NCBI GenBank assembly: GCA_030686995.1
Contig: CM060709.1
Coordinates: 271,363,913 to 271,427,912, forward strand
Source of the DNA: Artemisia argyi
Taxonomy: Eukaryota; Streptophyta; Magnoliopsida; Asterales; Asteraceae
Length of the DNA stretch: 64,000 nucleotides
Direction of reading: 5' to 3'
The position numbers and the translations under genes are program-made. The notes beneath the pieces were generated by a model. It was not told where the DNA came from, searched no databases, and saw nothing but the letters and a program-made list of their open reading frames with translations. Shown here piece by piece: positions 1 through 11,170 of this stretch. The stretch's first letter is position 1, and every line of letters starts with the position of its first letter.

Positions 1-1147
1 GCTAACACTGTTTTGGCCATAACTTTTGCATACGAACTCGGATTTGAGCGATTCAAAAAAGGAAACGATCGGGACGAAAAAATCTTCCATTTGGTGAAAA
101 AAATGGTCATGATGCCATCAACCCTTAGGGATGACGCCTTCAGATCAGGCCGGGCAGAAAAGAGCCTATAAATACAACATCATAACTTCATTATTTTTAA
201 GCCCCAAACCCTAAGTCCGATTCTAGGGTGAGGGTAGGTATTTTTACAGCAACTTAGAGGGTTTCAATCACTCCATAAATATCTTGTATTGGTTTGTTGA
301 TTCTATCTTAATTATGTTTTCCATTATCATTGTTGTTCGCTCTTCTTTGACGATGTTTTGCTAATTCACCTTGTGTCTACTTATGATTGTGTGAAACTTG
401 TATATAATTGATTAGATCTTATTGATTCCTTGTTGATGTTTGTGTCTATCTTCATCAATTAGGGTGTGACACTTCGATAGGTCTAATTGGTTTAGCTTAT
501 AATTCTTGTTTCCTATTGTCTCTTGTTTGATTGATTGATATCGATGTTAGGCTTAAGAAAACTGGCAGACTTCCATTTGGTAACTTGCTTGAACGTCTTA
601 AGAAACATGATCGGAGGTGTACTACGATTTATTGGTTGTATTTAATGCGTAGGCAACTGCTAGTGATACTACGTTAGGAGCTAGTAGTCGGCTTGACCTA
701 GAATGAAGTAGAAGCCTATAGAGTTAGGGAATATCGTACACGGCCCTACGAATAGTATTAAGGAATACAACCCGTCAATTAAAACAAGGTGTGACAATTC
801 AATAGGTAGAATTGGATAGCTAGCAAAGAGTAACATATCATAGTTAGACATGCTTCACTTCCCTTGTAGAACCCTAATTTACTTTTCATGCATATTAGTT
901 TAATCAGTAGCTTTTGGGTTAGTTGATTAGCAACTAATTCCGCCCACACCTTCCAAAACCGAGATTTTTACCTGCTTTTCATAAAATATAAAAACACAAA
1001 AAGAATCATCCTTCACCTTTAGACCTAGTTGGATTAATTTTAATCCTAACGAACACTATTCTTTGAGTTGAACGATCAGTCCCCTGGTACTTGTCACTAT
1101 ACTATACTACAACGATCAGGTACACTACCTGGTGGGGATTGCAAGCT
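1..1147 (+). repeat. Athila/Tat-type LTR end and leader remnant
   Basis: No coding frame is recognisable. A TATA-like CTATAAATAC near 168 is followed by an AT-rich transcribed-type region. The stretch ends at 1068-1140 with the phrase around TACAACGATCAGGTACACTACC, which resembles the segment just after the LTR in plant Athila/Tat elements. The Athila-like LTR starting at 1148 interrupts it. I infer this is the downstream half of an LTR plus leader from an older, different element; the upstream half lies outside the window. Confidence 0.5.
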
Positions 1148-1769
1148 TGATGAATGTGTAAATACTCATCATTTTTGGTCAAATATGAACTGCAAAACGT
1201 TTAAAAACACTCAAAAACGCATCAAAATACAGAAAATATCCCAAAGATCATGTTTTATATGTTTCAGATGCAAAATGATTAAAAACAAACGAAAAACGAA
1301 CAAAGTTTGCATAATTGGCAGTTTCAGTTCCTCAACTTTTAAAAGTTGTCAAAACTAGTCCCTGAGCGTTTGTTTTGAAAGAAAAGTTAACCCAAGTCCT
1401 TTAAAAGTCAAAAGTAATCAAAAATGATCTTTGGGTAAAAAGTTTAAAAAGTGTACAAGTTTAATCCTTGGAGTTTCACATTTGGCAAGATTAGTCCTTG
1501 TACTTTCAGAAAATGTCAAGAATGGTCCCTGGAATATCAAATCTTGAAAAATATCAAAATGGTTCGTGTACTATTGAAGCTTGACATTCTTGGTCCTTGG
1601 AATGCATTTTCAAAGAATTACGGCTTTGGTCCCTCAAGTTTACAAAAACGGCAATAATGGTCCCTGGGAATTTTAAATTAAAGAAAAATGATAAAAGAGA
1701 CCTAGGGAAATCAAGACTTGGCATAATTGGTCCTTTGGTGAACTTTGGAGATTTGACAGTTTCGGCCCT
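1148..1769 (+). repeat. Truncated 5' LTR of the Athila-like element
   Basis: This aligns almost base for base with 5238-5860, sharing the TGATGA start, the AATACTCATC arm that pairs with it, and the same run of short phrases (TTTGGTCCCTCAAG, GACATTCTTGGTCC). The similarity ends at TTTCGGCCCTT, where this copy continues as reverse-transcriptase codons and the other continues as LTR. That is a clean deletion joint. Confidence 0.85.
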
Positions 1770-4426
1770 TTCACGAGGTTATCAAACAAGAAGTCATAAA
1801 ACTTCTTGATGCCGGTTTGATTTACCCTATATCGGATAGTCCTTGGGTTAGTCCCATTCATTGTGTGCCCAAGAAGGGTGGTATTACGGTTGTTAAAAAT
1901 GATGATAATGAGTTAATTCCTACTCGATTGGTAACGGGTTGGCGTGTTTGCATTGACTATCAAAAGCTGAACGACGCCACCCGTAAAGACCACTTTCGTC
2001 TACCTTTCATGGATCAAATGCTCGAAAGATTGGCGGGAAACGAATACTATTGTTTCCTTGACGATTTTTCAGGTTATTTCCAAATTCCCATCGATCCTCA
2101 AGATTAAGAGAAAACGACTTTCACGTGTCCATATGGAACATTTGCTTATCAACGCATGCCTTTTGGCTTGTGCAATGCTCCGGGCACATTTCAAAGATGC
2201 ATGATGGCCATTTTTCACGACATGATTGAGAAAATAATGGAGGTCTTCATGGATGATTTTTCGGTCATTGGGAATTCATTCGAATCGTGTCTCACCAATT
2301 TAGACAAAATGCTTCAAAGATGTGAAGATACCAATCTTAGTCTAAATTGGGAGAAAAGTCATTTCATGGTCAAGAAAGGCATTGTCCTTGGCCATAAGAT
2401 TTCTAAGAGTGGGATTGAGGTTGATAAAGCTAAAATCGATGTCATTGCTAAACTTCCTCCTCCCACAACTGTTAAAGGTGTTCGGAGCTTTCTGGGTCAT
2501 GCCGGCTTCAATCGTAGATTCATTCAAGATTTCTCGAAGATAGCTAGGCCTATGACCCGACTTCTTGAAAAAGAAACTCCGTTTGCCTTTTCTGACGAGT
2601 GCATCGAAGCTTTTCAAACTCTCAAGAAAAAGCTTACCGAGGCACCAATTTTAGTTGCCCCCGATTGGGACCTACCTTTCGAACTCATGTGTGATGCAAG
2701 TGACTTTGCCATAGGTGCGGTCTTGAGGCAACGAAAAACCAAACACTTTCAGGCGATTCATTATGCAAGCAAAACCTTGACCGAAGCTCAAGCTCACTAC
2801 ACCACAACGGAAAAAGAATTACTAGCCGTGTTGTATGCGTTTGAGAAGTTTCGGCCATACTTGATCTTGACTAAATGCATAGTGTATACGGATCACTCGG
2901 CTCTCAAGTATCTCTTTGCCAAGCAAGATGAAAAGCCGAGATTGCTCCGTTGGGTTCTCTTCCTACAAGAATTTGATATCATTATTCATGATAAAAAAAG
3001 GAGCCAAGAACCTCGCTGCTGATCATCTTTCCCGATTGGAAAATCCTCATCAAAGTGCCCTTGAGAAAAAGGAAATAAATGAAACGTTTCCTCTTGAGAC
3101 ACTTAATGTGATTTCTTGTTGTGGTGATTCTAGTACCCCATGATTTGCCGACTTTGCAAACTACCATGCGGGGAATTTTGTTGTTAAAGGGATGTCGTCC
3201 CACCAAAAGAACAAGTTTTTCAAAGATGTGAATCATTATTTTTGGGACGATCCCTATTTGTTTAAGATTTGTGCGGATCAAGTTATTCGTAGGTGTGTTC
3301 ATGGCCAAGAAGCCATGGAAATTCTTAAGGCTTGTCATAATGGACCCACCGGGGGTCATCATGGCCCGAATTACACCGCTCGAAAAGTATTTGATTCCGG
3401 TTTTTATTGGCCCACATTTTACAAAGACGCCCATGATTTAGTCAAATCTTGTGACTCATGTCAACGTCAAGGAAAGATAACACAACGGGATGAAATACCA
3501 CAAAATGTCATCCAAGTTTGTGAAATCTTTGATGTTTGGGGTATTGACTTTATGCGGTCGTTCCCGTCTTCACGAGGGAACAAGTACATACTCGTGGCCG
3601 TTGACTATTTGTCGAAATGGGTTGAAGCCAAAGCTCTCCCAACCAACGATATCCGACTAGTTGTAAAAATTTTAAAATCTCTCTTTACTAGGTTTGGAAC
3701 TCCCCGCGCTATCATTAATGATCGCGGTACTCACTTTTGCAATGACCAATTTGCAAAAGTCATGCTCAAGTATGGTGTCACTCACCGACTAGCTACCGCG
3801 TATCACCCACAAACTAGTGGGCAAGTGGAGGTTTCAAACCGTGGTTTAAAAAGAATTCTTGAATGGACCGTAGGCGAAAACCGTGCCTCTTGGTCGGATA
3901 AATTAGATGACGCTCTATGGGCTTTTCGCACGGCTTATAAAACACCCATCGGGTGTACTCCTTATAAGCTTGTGTATGGAAAAGCATGTCATCTACCGAT
4001 TGAGCTCGAGCACAAAGCTTATTGGGCTTTAAAGAATGCTAACTTCGATCTTAAGTCTGCGGGTGATCATAGGAAAGTTCAACTCAATGAACTTAATGAA
4101 CTTTGTGATCAAGTTTACGAAAACTCTTTAATCTATAAAGAGAAAAAAAGAAGATTCATGACTCCAAAATCAAGAACCGCGTTTTCAACGTTGGTGACCG
4201 AGTCCTTCTTTTTAACTCTAGATTGAAGATATTTTCGGGTAAGCTCAAAACCCGCTGGACTGGACCTTTCACCGTTGCTAAAGTTTTTCCTTATGGTACC
4301 GTCGAGTTATCTCAAAATGACGGTCCAAATTTTAAAGTGAATGGGCATCGGTTGAAGCATTATTTTGGAGGGGACATACCACCCATGGTTGTCCCGGACC
4401 TCCAAACTTTCCCCATGAACCAATGA
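1770..4426 (+). pseudogene. Athila-like pol relic: RT, RNase H, integrase
   Basis: Reverse transcriptase begins at the deletion joint and includes PISDSPWVSPIHCVPKKGG, the catalytic-type box FMDDF at about 2250 and MPFGLCNAP at 2156. RNase H follows ([25 protein letters not shown]). Integrase has an HHCC zinc finger (3330-3460, ending CDSCQ), the core aspartates GIDF and NDRG, and the glutamate region [10 protein letters not shown]-terminal segment KTRWTGPFTV ends at 4426. Breaks: an in-frame TAA at 2105-2107, an extra A in the A-run near 2995 that shifts frame, a TGA at 3141-3143 where Trp is expected, and a frameshift near 4150. Gag and protease are absent. Other gypsy clades use FVDD/FIDD instead of FMDD. 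Confidence 0.92.
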
Positions 4427-4772
4427 ATTCGGGGTCGAGTCAAGCTAGCGACTCTGTAAACAAAAACAGTAGCATTACATGGGTTTTCACCCATCTTTCT
4501 AACTTCTTTCTCTTTTCTAAAAAACTAGTGTGGGGGAGTACCCACCCTCGAAAAAAAAAAAAAAAAAAAAAAACCACACTTGCCCAAATCTAAACTTTTT
4601 ACATTCCAAAATATCGGCATAAAAGCCGGTACTTTGAATATTGAGGGCAATATTCACTTCTAAGTGGGGGGGGGGGGGGTAAATTCTGGCGAATTTAATC
4701 ACTTTTGTGCCATAATACCCCCGTTTTGGCAAAAAAAAAATTAGTGGAAGTGCTTTGCACTTACACAACAAA

Positions 4773-5200
4773 AGGTTATCAGTCCACCACGTCTAACATA
4801 AGGACTGGCTAATCCAGGAGCAAACGGCTCTTGGTAAAGATATCTCAAATCCGTTTATGGTTGGCAATTTTCCAGAAATTGTATGGTATTCAACTCACCA
4901 TATCCTAAAAAGTAAAAGAGTTGGCTAGCCCGCAAGGTTATGGCTTGTGGTAAAGGCAGTGGAATACCATAATTGGTAATCAACTCACCAAGATGATGAC
5001 GGTGTTCCATCAAGAGTTGGCTAGTCTCGAAGCAAACGGCTTCTGGTAAAGACAAATCAAAACCGTTGGAAGCTTATGGTTTGCTCAAAATCATATGGTT
5101 ATCGGTGTACCATAGTTCTTACTTGAACTGAAACATTTGGCTACTCCAGAAGGAGTGGATTTTGGTAAAGAGACTTCAAATCCATTAAATTTTCACAAAA
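4773..5200 (+). repeat. Degenerate tandem repeat, about four units
   Basis: Each unit carries TTGGCT, then a GGTAAAG box about 25 bases on, then GGTATTCAACTCACCA or a variant. TTGGCT-type starts lie at about 4805, 4921, 5017 and 5137, giving spacings of 116, 96 and 120. The array occupies the non-coding stretch between the integrase end and the purine tract. It follows an oligo-A run (4550-4573) and an oligo-G run (4666-4678). Confidence 0.7.
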
Positions 5201-5221
5201 GATTGCTAGGGACTAGCAATA

Positions 5222-5237
5222 GTTTAGTGTGGGGGAT
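5222..5237 (+). other. Polypurine tract of the Athila-like element
   Basis: GTTTAGTGTGGGGGAT lies immediately before the TG that opens the 3' LTR. The TTTAGTGTGGGGGA form is characteristic of Athila-type elements and would prime plus-strand DNA synthesis. A second GTGTGGGGGA copy lies near 4531. Confidence 0.8.
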
Positions 5238-6399
5238 TGATGAGTGTGTAAATACTCATCATTTTTGGTCAAATATGAACTGCAAAACGTTTAAAAACAC
5301 TCTGAAACGCATCAAAATACATAAAATATCCCAAAGATCGTGTTTTATATATTTCAGATGCAAAATGATTAAAAACAAACGAAAAACGAACAAAGTTTAC
5401 ATAATTGGCAGTTTCAGTTCCCCAACTTTCAAAAGTTGTCAAAACTAGTCCCTGAGCATTTATTTTGAAAGAAAAGTTAACCCAAGTCCTTTAAAAGTCA
5501 AAAATAATCAAAAATGATCTTTGGGTAAAAAGTTTCAAAAGTGTACAAGTTTAGTCCTTGGAGTTTCACATTTGGCAAGATTGGTCCCTGTACTTTCAGA
5601 AATGTCAAGAATGGTCCCTGGAATTTCAAATCTTGGAAAATATCAAAATGGTTCGTGTACTATTGAAGCTTGACATTCTTGGTCCTTGGATTGCATTTTC
5701 AAAGAATTACGGCTTTGGTCCCTCAAGTTTATAAAAACGACAATAATGGTCCCCGGGAATTTTAAATTAAAGAAAAATGATAAAAGAGACCTTGGGAAAT
5801 CAAGACTTGGCATAATTGGTCCTTTGGTGAACTTTAGAGATTTGGCAGTTTCGGCCCTTCAATTTTTAGCAAGTTACACTTTTGGTCCTTGGGTTGTTTT
5901 GCCACTAAAAATCAAACGGACCCTTTGTGTCATATTATAAACCAAACCTTGATCCAAAACCTACCCTTGGCCCAATCCCTTCCAGCCCAAAACACCCCAC
6001 GCCTGCAAACCCAATCCATCTATTATTAATAAAACGTACTCATCTCCCTTTGACCTAGTCAAACCCCTCACTCATCCCTTTCATCCCTAACCTCGCTTTA
6101 TCCAGGGGACACACCACCACCAACACGCCACCACCCTGCTATACTCCTTCCCCATCCCCAATACCTCAAAAGTATTACCCACTCACACCTTCCCCAACCC
6201 CTCATAATTCCATACCTACCCACCTCCATGTCATCAATCCACACCTCAACTTGGGCGCCAAATCAAGATGCAAGGGCTGTGATGATTCTAAGTTAATCCT
6301 ACGGCTGGAATTGTGCACAAGAAACACAAAAGGGTATCCAAGGTTTCCCAAGGCAGAAGAGGACAAAGATTGACCAAGAAACCCTAGCTTCTCAATTAG

Positions 6400-6408
6400 T
6401 ATAAATAG
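6400..6408 (+). promoter_or_regulatory. TATA box in the Athila-like LTR
   Basis: TATAAATAG lies about 1160 bases into the LTR and is followed by AT-rich sequence suited to an R/U5 region. It is the likely transcription signal of the element. Confidence 0.5.
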
Positions 6409-8139
6409 TTTATGTTATGTAGCCACAAAGGCAGTCAGTCAAGTAGGGTTTTAGTAGCAGTCAATTAATTAGGTTTTCAGTTTTAATTTTCAATGTTTAA
6501 TTATGTTTTAAGTTTTTGTACTCCTCAATTAGTTCAATGAAAATCTCTTTTTCAGTCACTGTTGCAGTTTAGTTTAACTACTTATGGTCTATTGCTTATT
6601 TCAACTGCTTATTAGGATACAATGTATGTTTATTAGATAATCCTTAAATTTGTTTAGTTTTTGTTTTCCAAAATCGTTGCTTAAATCAGTTATCCCTAGT
6701 CTAAAAATGCAAGTTGAAAATCTAAAGGGGTGTTTGGCTTTGAATTTTGGAAGTGGTTAAAAACCATTTTTAACTACTTTGGTCATTATAACAGTTTCAA
6801 AAGGCTTTCATTTAGATTGTAAGTTAGTTATTTTTAAAGTCAAAAACCATTTTAGTAGGCTTTAGTTAAATCTTCAAAATTCTAAGTACTAATTTTTTAT
6901 TATAGTTAATGTTACGTCAGTTAGGTTGGAGTTTTTTTTTAGTGATTATTGTAAGTTCTTGTAGTCCTAATTAGCTTAGGTTACATGTTGAATAAATGGG
7001 ATTACTAGTTCGTTAGTCAAAAAAATCAGATTTCACCCATTTTGATAACTGGGTCAGCAGCTTGTGTATCTTAACCATGCTTTTTCAAAACTGATTTCTG
7101 TCCTCAATTCTTGTTAAAAATTTATGAAACTTGCTTTTATGTGATCTCTCATTGCCTAGTTCTAGTTGTTCACATCTTTTACACGTTTTCTTTTTGATTT
7201 GGTTGTTCAAATTCATAGCTCAAACTCACACATTGCATCAGCAGCCTGCAATTCCTTTTTTTTTTCTTCTTTGTCCAAAACAGATTTGGAGTGGAATTTT
7301 TCATGTGTTCAATACAAGTCCTCAGAAGCTAAAACTTGGTAAATCTGAACTTTGGCAGCTTGCTTACCTGGTAGAATTTTTATTTTATTTTTACGAATTT
7401 TTTTCACAGCTTATGCAAGCTCCCAAAGTAGCCTATTTGGCTGTTTTTCTTTACATTGTCAGATTGCTCATTTTAGTTTTAGGGGTAATGATTGTTAGTC
7501 TTTGCTTATTTTCAGTTCCCCTTAGCTTATTTAGAAATATTTTAGGTACCAGGTAGCTTATTAGCCTATTACAACTTTTTTTTTGAGCTTATTGAGCTCC
7601 CATCAGTTAGGTGGTTGTTGTTTGCTCATGTATGATCACAGTTGATAGCTCATAAGCTCTTCTCTGCTTATTTAAGTCTCTCCTTAGTAGCTCATTGTTC
7701 CTATCAAAATAGCTTATTGCAGCTTTAGCTTTCAAGTTAGTTTGTTAGTTTTCAATTTTATGTTCCATATTTTAAGATAACTTGTTGTTTCTGCATACTT
7801 GGCTTCTGTAAAGTGCTCTTTTTTTTCTGCTCCCTTTAGCTTATTTGAATCCTTTTAGGTAACTTAGTTTGAGTTTTCCCCTAGGTAGCTTATTAGAAGC
7901 TTGTGTGAGTTGTGCATTGATTATTGTTTTGATGTTGAAAAGCTTTTGAGATTGTGTTTTCTTACATTTGTGTTTGGCTGTGAACATTGGGCTCGTTTAA
8001 TTTCAACTCTTATGAACTCCTTGTGGTACAAAATCGTCACTGTTAAGATATTGATTTAGCTTAAACTAGATTTTACTTTTTCAGCAAAAATGACCCTTGT
8101 TTGACTTGTGATTTGTTGTTATTTTGCAAGAAGAAATAC

Positions 8140-8255
8140 CAAAAGAAAAGAAAAAAAAAATTGGCTTAAGTGGGATTCGACCCACTGACCTTATCAACCA
8201 CAACAGACCAACACACAACTCCACCAGTCCATCTCTGCTCACTAGTGTTTCTTGT
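8140..8255 (-). other. tRNA-like module with oligo-T, inside the LTR
   Basis: Read on the minus strand, an A-box-like GATGGACTGGTGG is followed about 40 bases later by a B-box-like GGGTCGAATCCC, a short pairing stretch and then a run of ten T. That is the order of a tRNA-derived pol III unit. It does not fold as a complete tRNA and no anticodon can be assigned. It may be a SINE head or a decayed tRNA captured by the LTR. Confidence 0.45.
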
Positions 8256-9262
8256 TTAATCATACTTAGTTTATTAATTTAACTAGTCAACTTTATTTGC
8301 TTATTAGCTCTTCAGTTTCTGTTTTGCTTCTTTCCAGCTTATTTCAACTGCTAATTGCCTAGTTTTATTTTTCTTAGATTAGTTTTAAGTTTATTTAATT
8401 ACCAAGAATTTTTAGAATTGGTTAGGAGTTTTTAAATATTTAATTTAGTTTAATTAGTAATTAAATCATAATAATTAATTAAAAAAGTAAAAAAAAATAT
8501 ATATTTTTCTTTTCCAAAAATTTTCTTTTATTATTAGAATCGTAAAAAAATAATTTTTACACCCGTAGGCCTAGCGTAGCATTTAATTCACGTTTTCTTT
8601 TGCGCATTCGCGTTTTTATCTAGTTAACTTTTACGTTTTTTAATCTAGATTACGTTTTAGGATTCCCGATACCTAATTTTGATTCCCGTAGTGTTTTAGG
8701 ATTTCCCTAGTTTGCCAATTGCCTTTTGTTTCCCCTTAGGTTATTTTATTTTCGTTCTCGTTCGTTAATTTTCAATTTCCGTTAATTTAACGTATCACAA
8801 AACCAAATAATCTTTCACAACCAAATATACAAGATTTTAATCTCGACCTTTTCACGAAACTTTCCATTCACATCTCGTTGGGGTACGACCCAGGAAATCA
8901 CTTCCCGGTCTCACAAATAAATATACTTTCACGAGTTTACGAGGTAATCTTTTTCCTAAAAGGTTTACTTGTATTTCTCCACGTCTTGTTGTCTCACGAT
9001 AACATTGACTTCACGTTTGTTGATATTTTGATAAATTGTTTTGCACAAAAACACAACGAATCAAAGCTTCTCAAGATCCCTTGAGAGGTAAAACCTTTTG
9101 CGAGGGCGCAATTCCACGCATCAATATTTTACGATCTTTACTAAGTTTTGTTAACGACAAAGTGTAAACTTTAATTTTTAACAAAACATGATTATAGTTT
9201 AAGTCTTGTATAACTAGATTTTATTTCATATAAACATTTGCTATATTTCTAATAATAGAAAA

Positions 9263-10144
9263 TGTTACATGACATCATGGCATACATCATGTATAATCTT
9301 GGAAAGATTTCCAAAATCTACAAGTTGACTTTTGGAGAGATCTCATGCATATTTGGAAAGATTCATACTCAACATATCTTATGTTGACTTGAAGGATCTT
9401 GATGTGACATTGCTAGATATGGAAAGATTTCTTGATCTTTTGTCTGTCAGACCTGGCGGATCCCTGGGATACAAGGGCGGAACCCTTGCTTTGGTTTCGC
9501 CGGATCCGCCAGCCTGCTAGCTTGGTTGGCTATAAATAGCAAGCCACTCTAAGAAATTGATTACCATTACATTTTACACAAACATACTCATCTCAATTAT
9601 CTAACTCATCAACATTTCATTTGTGTGAGATTCTTTTGTAGCAAAGAAGTTCACAAGTTTATACCAAAGCTGCAAGTTTCAACAAAGCATTGCAAGACTT
9701 GTTAGCTTAGCATTGTGTAAACTTCTTGTAATTTACACTTCATTTGATTGTGTATTTTCAGTAGTGATCGGTTAGTATTTTAGTCATTAAAATACATAGT
9801 GTGACGGGAGTGGTTGTACCCTTGTAAAAGAACTCGACATCTAGCTTTGTGTCAAAAATCTTGTGTAAGCGACGTGTAAGGTTTTCTCCGCCGGTGAAAG
9901 GAGCTTGTTGACTAGTGAAAGAAACTCTCGAGTTGCATACTCGGGGCGTGGAGTAGGGCAAGGAAAAAGAGTCCTTGTAGCCGAACCACGATAAACATCC
10001 GTGTTGTGGTTTGATCGTTTCTTTCTTTATTCTTGCATATTACATATCGTCTATTAGTTTAGATCTTTGATTGCACGTAAAGTTTTAAAGATAATCAAAT
10101 TAAAAACCGGTAAACTATTCAACCACCCCCTTCTAGTTTTCCAC
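9263..10144 (+). mobile_element. Copia-type LTR (solo or truncated)
   Basis: It begins TGTTACATGAC, has a TATA box (TATAAATAG at 9531) and ends with the phrase ACTATTCAACCACCCCCTTCTAG, which is typical of the end of SIRE/Maximus-like Copia LTRs. Its last 350 bases match 62320-62697 in order (CTCGAC, CTTGTGTAAGC, CTCTCGAGT, GTACTCGGGG, CCGAACCAC). No polyprotein follows, and no target duplication is evident, so it may be a solo LTR or a broken end. It abuts the transposase relic directly. Confidence 0.65.
9453..9539 (+). promoter_or_regulatory. GC-rich hairpin and TATA box in the Copia LTR
   Basis: CTGGCGGATCC at 9453-9463 pairs perfectly with GGATCCGCCAG at 9502-9512 across a 38-base loop. 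TATAAATAG follows at 9531. The hairpin is strikingly GC-rich for its surroundings and sits where U3 promoter elements are expected. Confidence 0.55.
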
Positions 10145-10661
10145 AGGATCCACCCACATTTCGCCATACTCACGTAGAGCAAACTTTTGATCTTTTAAAA
10201 TCATATTAGGTAAAATAATGCAAGAATACATGATTCTACGTACCTTGACAACTTTCATTTGATGTGCCGGTTGTTGTAGTATACCCCAACGTCCTTGAAG
10301 CACACCAAAAGCACATTCTATATCCTTTCATGCACTTTCTTATTTCCTTTTAAAATAACCATGTTTATCATCAGTTGTTGCCGAGAATGATTTGACGAAA
10401 GTAGCTCACTGCGGGTAAATTCCGTCAGCTAATTAATATCACTTTTCATACATGGTTCCATTTACCATATTTGGTGTTACCGGGGCGACGTCATCAAGAA
10501 TATCATTGAATAACGGAGAGTTATCTAAAACATTAATATCGTTATTTTCCCACGCCACCCCGAAAAATGCATGCCAAATCCATAAATTTTACGAAGCAAC
10601 AGCTTCAAGCATTATTTTTGGGTATTTTTTTTATCACACCTACCATATTGCCCTTACCAAC
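10145..10661 (-). pseudogene. PIF/Harbinger transposase relic, C-terminal part
   Basis: Conceptual translation of the minus strand gives LEAVAS, LWIWHAFFGVAWENNDINVL, DNSPLFNDILDDVAP, NGTMYEK, LADGIYPQ and AFGVLQGRWGI, then RRIMYSCIILPNMI. This is the conserved second half of plant Harbinger (HARBI1-like, DDE) transposases, which cut and paste DNA transposons. Several in-frame stops (for example after MYEK and YPQ) show it is dead. The upstream half lies at 19527-19811, and the two are separated by an inserted LTR. The left edge meets the Copia LTR. Terminal repeats of the parent transposon were not found. Confidence 0.88.
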
Positions 10662-10959
10662 TGTAACACCCCCAATTTCAAAATATGCAGCGGAATTTAG
10701 ATGTGGTGTTACTTCATGGCACATCAGTTTAATAGTAGAAAACTATTGTCAATTTACTCGTTTTAAAAGATTTATCATTCGAAATTTATAAAAATCGGAG
10801 TTTACAAAATGAGGTCCCAGTGGTTTCAAAATTTATTAAATAGGTTTTCAAATGATAGTAAAATTTATAGCCTTTATCCGTATCCGTACTCCTCCGTGTC
10901 ATCCTTGCTCATTATGGACCTGAGATAAATACATGCTAAAAAGCGTCAACACAAAGGTT

Positions 10960-11170
10960 GGTGAGTTCAACGAGTTTATAAGTAAAATAGTTGATTTTCA
11001 AAATCAAAAGAGTTTGTGAGTCCATAGTAGTTGTAAATAAATAGTTGATTATCGGAATCAAAGAGTGAGTAATTCCATGGTGGTTCTAGTTAAAACGGTT
11101 GATCATCAAAATCAAGGTATGGATAGTTCCATAGAGTTTATAGTTTAACTAGTTGATTTTCAATAGTTCC
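10960..11170 (+). repeat. Tandem repeat of about 54 bp in the solo LTR
   Basis: The phrase AGTTGATTTTCAAAATCAA, followed by GTGAGT-CCATAG, recurs with starts at about 10988, 11042, 11096 and 11148 (spacing 54, 54, 52). Copies are diverged. A longer repeat of about 160 bases (AGTTC-AAGTTTAG-TAATA) follows at 11165 and 11326. Confidence 0.65.

Larger units (their letters stand above)
1148..9123 (+). mobile_element. Athila-like Ty3/gypsy retrotransposon, internally deleted
   Basis: Two direct repeats beginning TGATGA(A/G)TGTG start at 1148 and 5238 and flank a pol region on the plus strand. Pol has the Athila type of reverse transcriptase (LIPTR, IDYQKLNDATRKDHF, DQMLERLAG) and a matching purine tract just before the second repeat. 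The first LTR stops at about 1769 and jumps directly into reverse transcriptase, so the rest of that LTR, gag and protease are lost. The LTR begins TGATGAGTG and a matching inverted end ACGCATCA lies at 9116-9123, which I take as the right boundary. No target duplication is visible. The element is dead: it has stops and frameshifts as well as the large deletion. Confidence 0.75.
5238..9123 (+). repeat. Long 3' LTR (candidate 3.9 kb)
   Basis: The start is fixed by the purine tract and by alignment with 1148-1769. U3 runs to a TATA box at 6400. The following AT-rich part holds many AGCTTATT/TAGCTCATT repeats and short chance reading frames with no recognisable protein. The end at 9123 is inferred from ACGCATCA, inverted to the TGATGAGT start. 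Because the other LTR is truncated, the stretch from about 5870 to 9123 cannot be checked within the window; another element or leader could be included. Confidence 0.55.

Noticed and set aside
7131..7556. 141-codon frame rich in Leu, Phe and Ser on the plus strand
   Set aside because: It lies in the T-rich LTR of the Athila-like element. The composition follows base bias, there is no domain, and it is flanked by similar chance frames.
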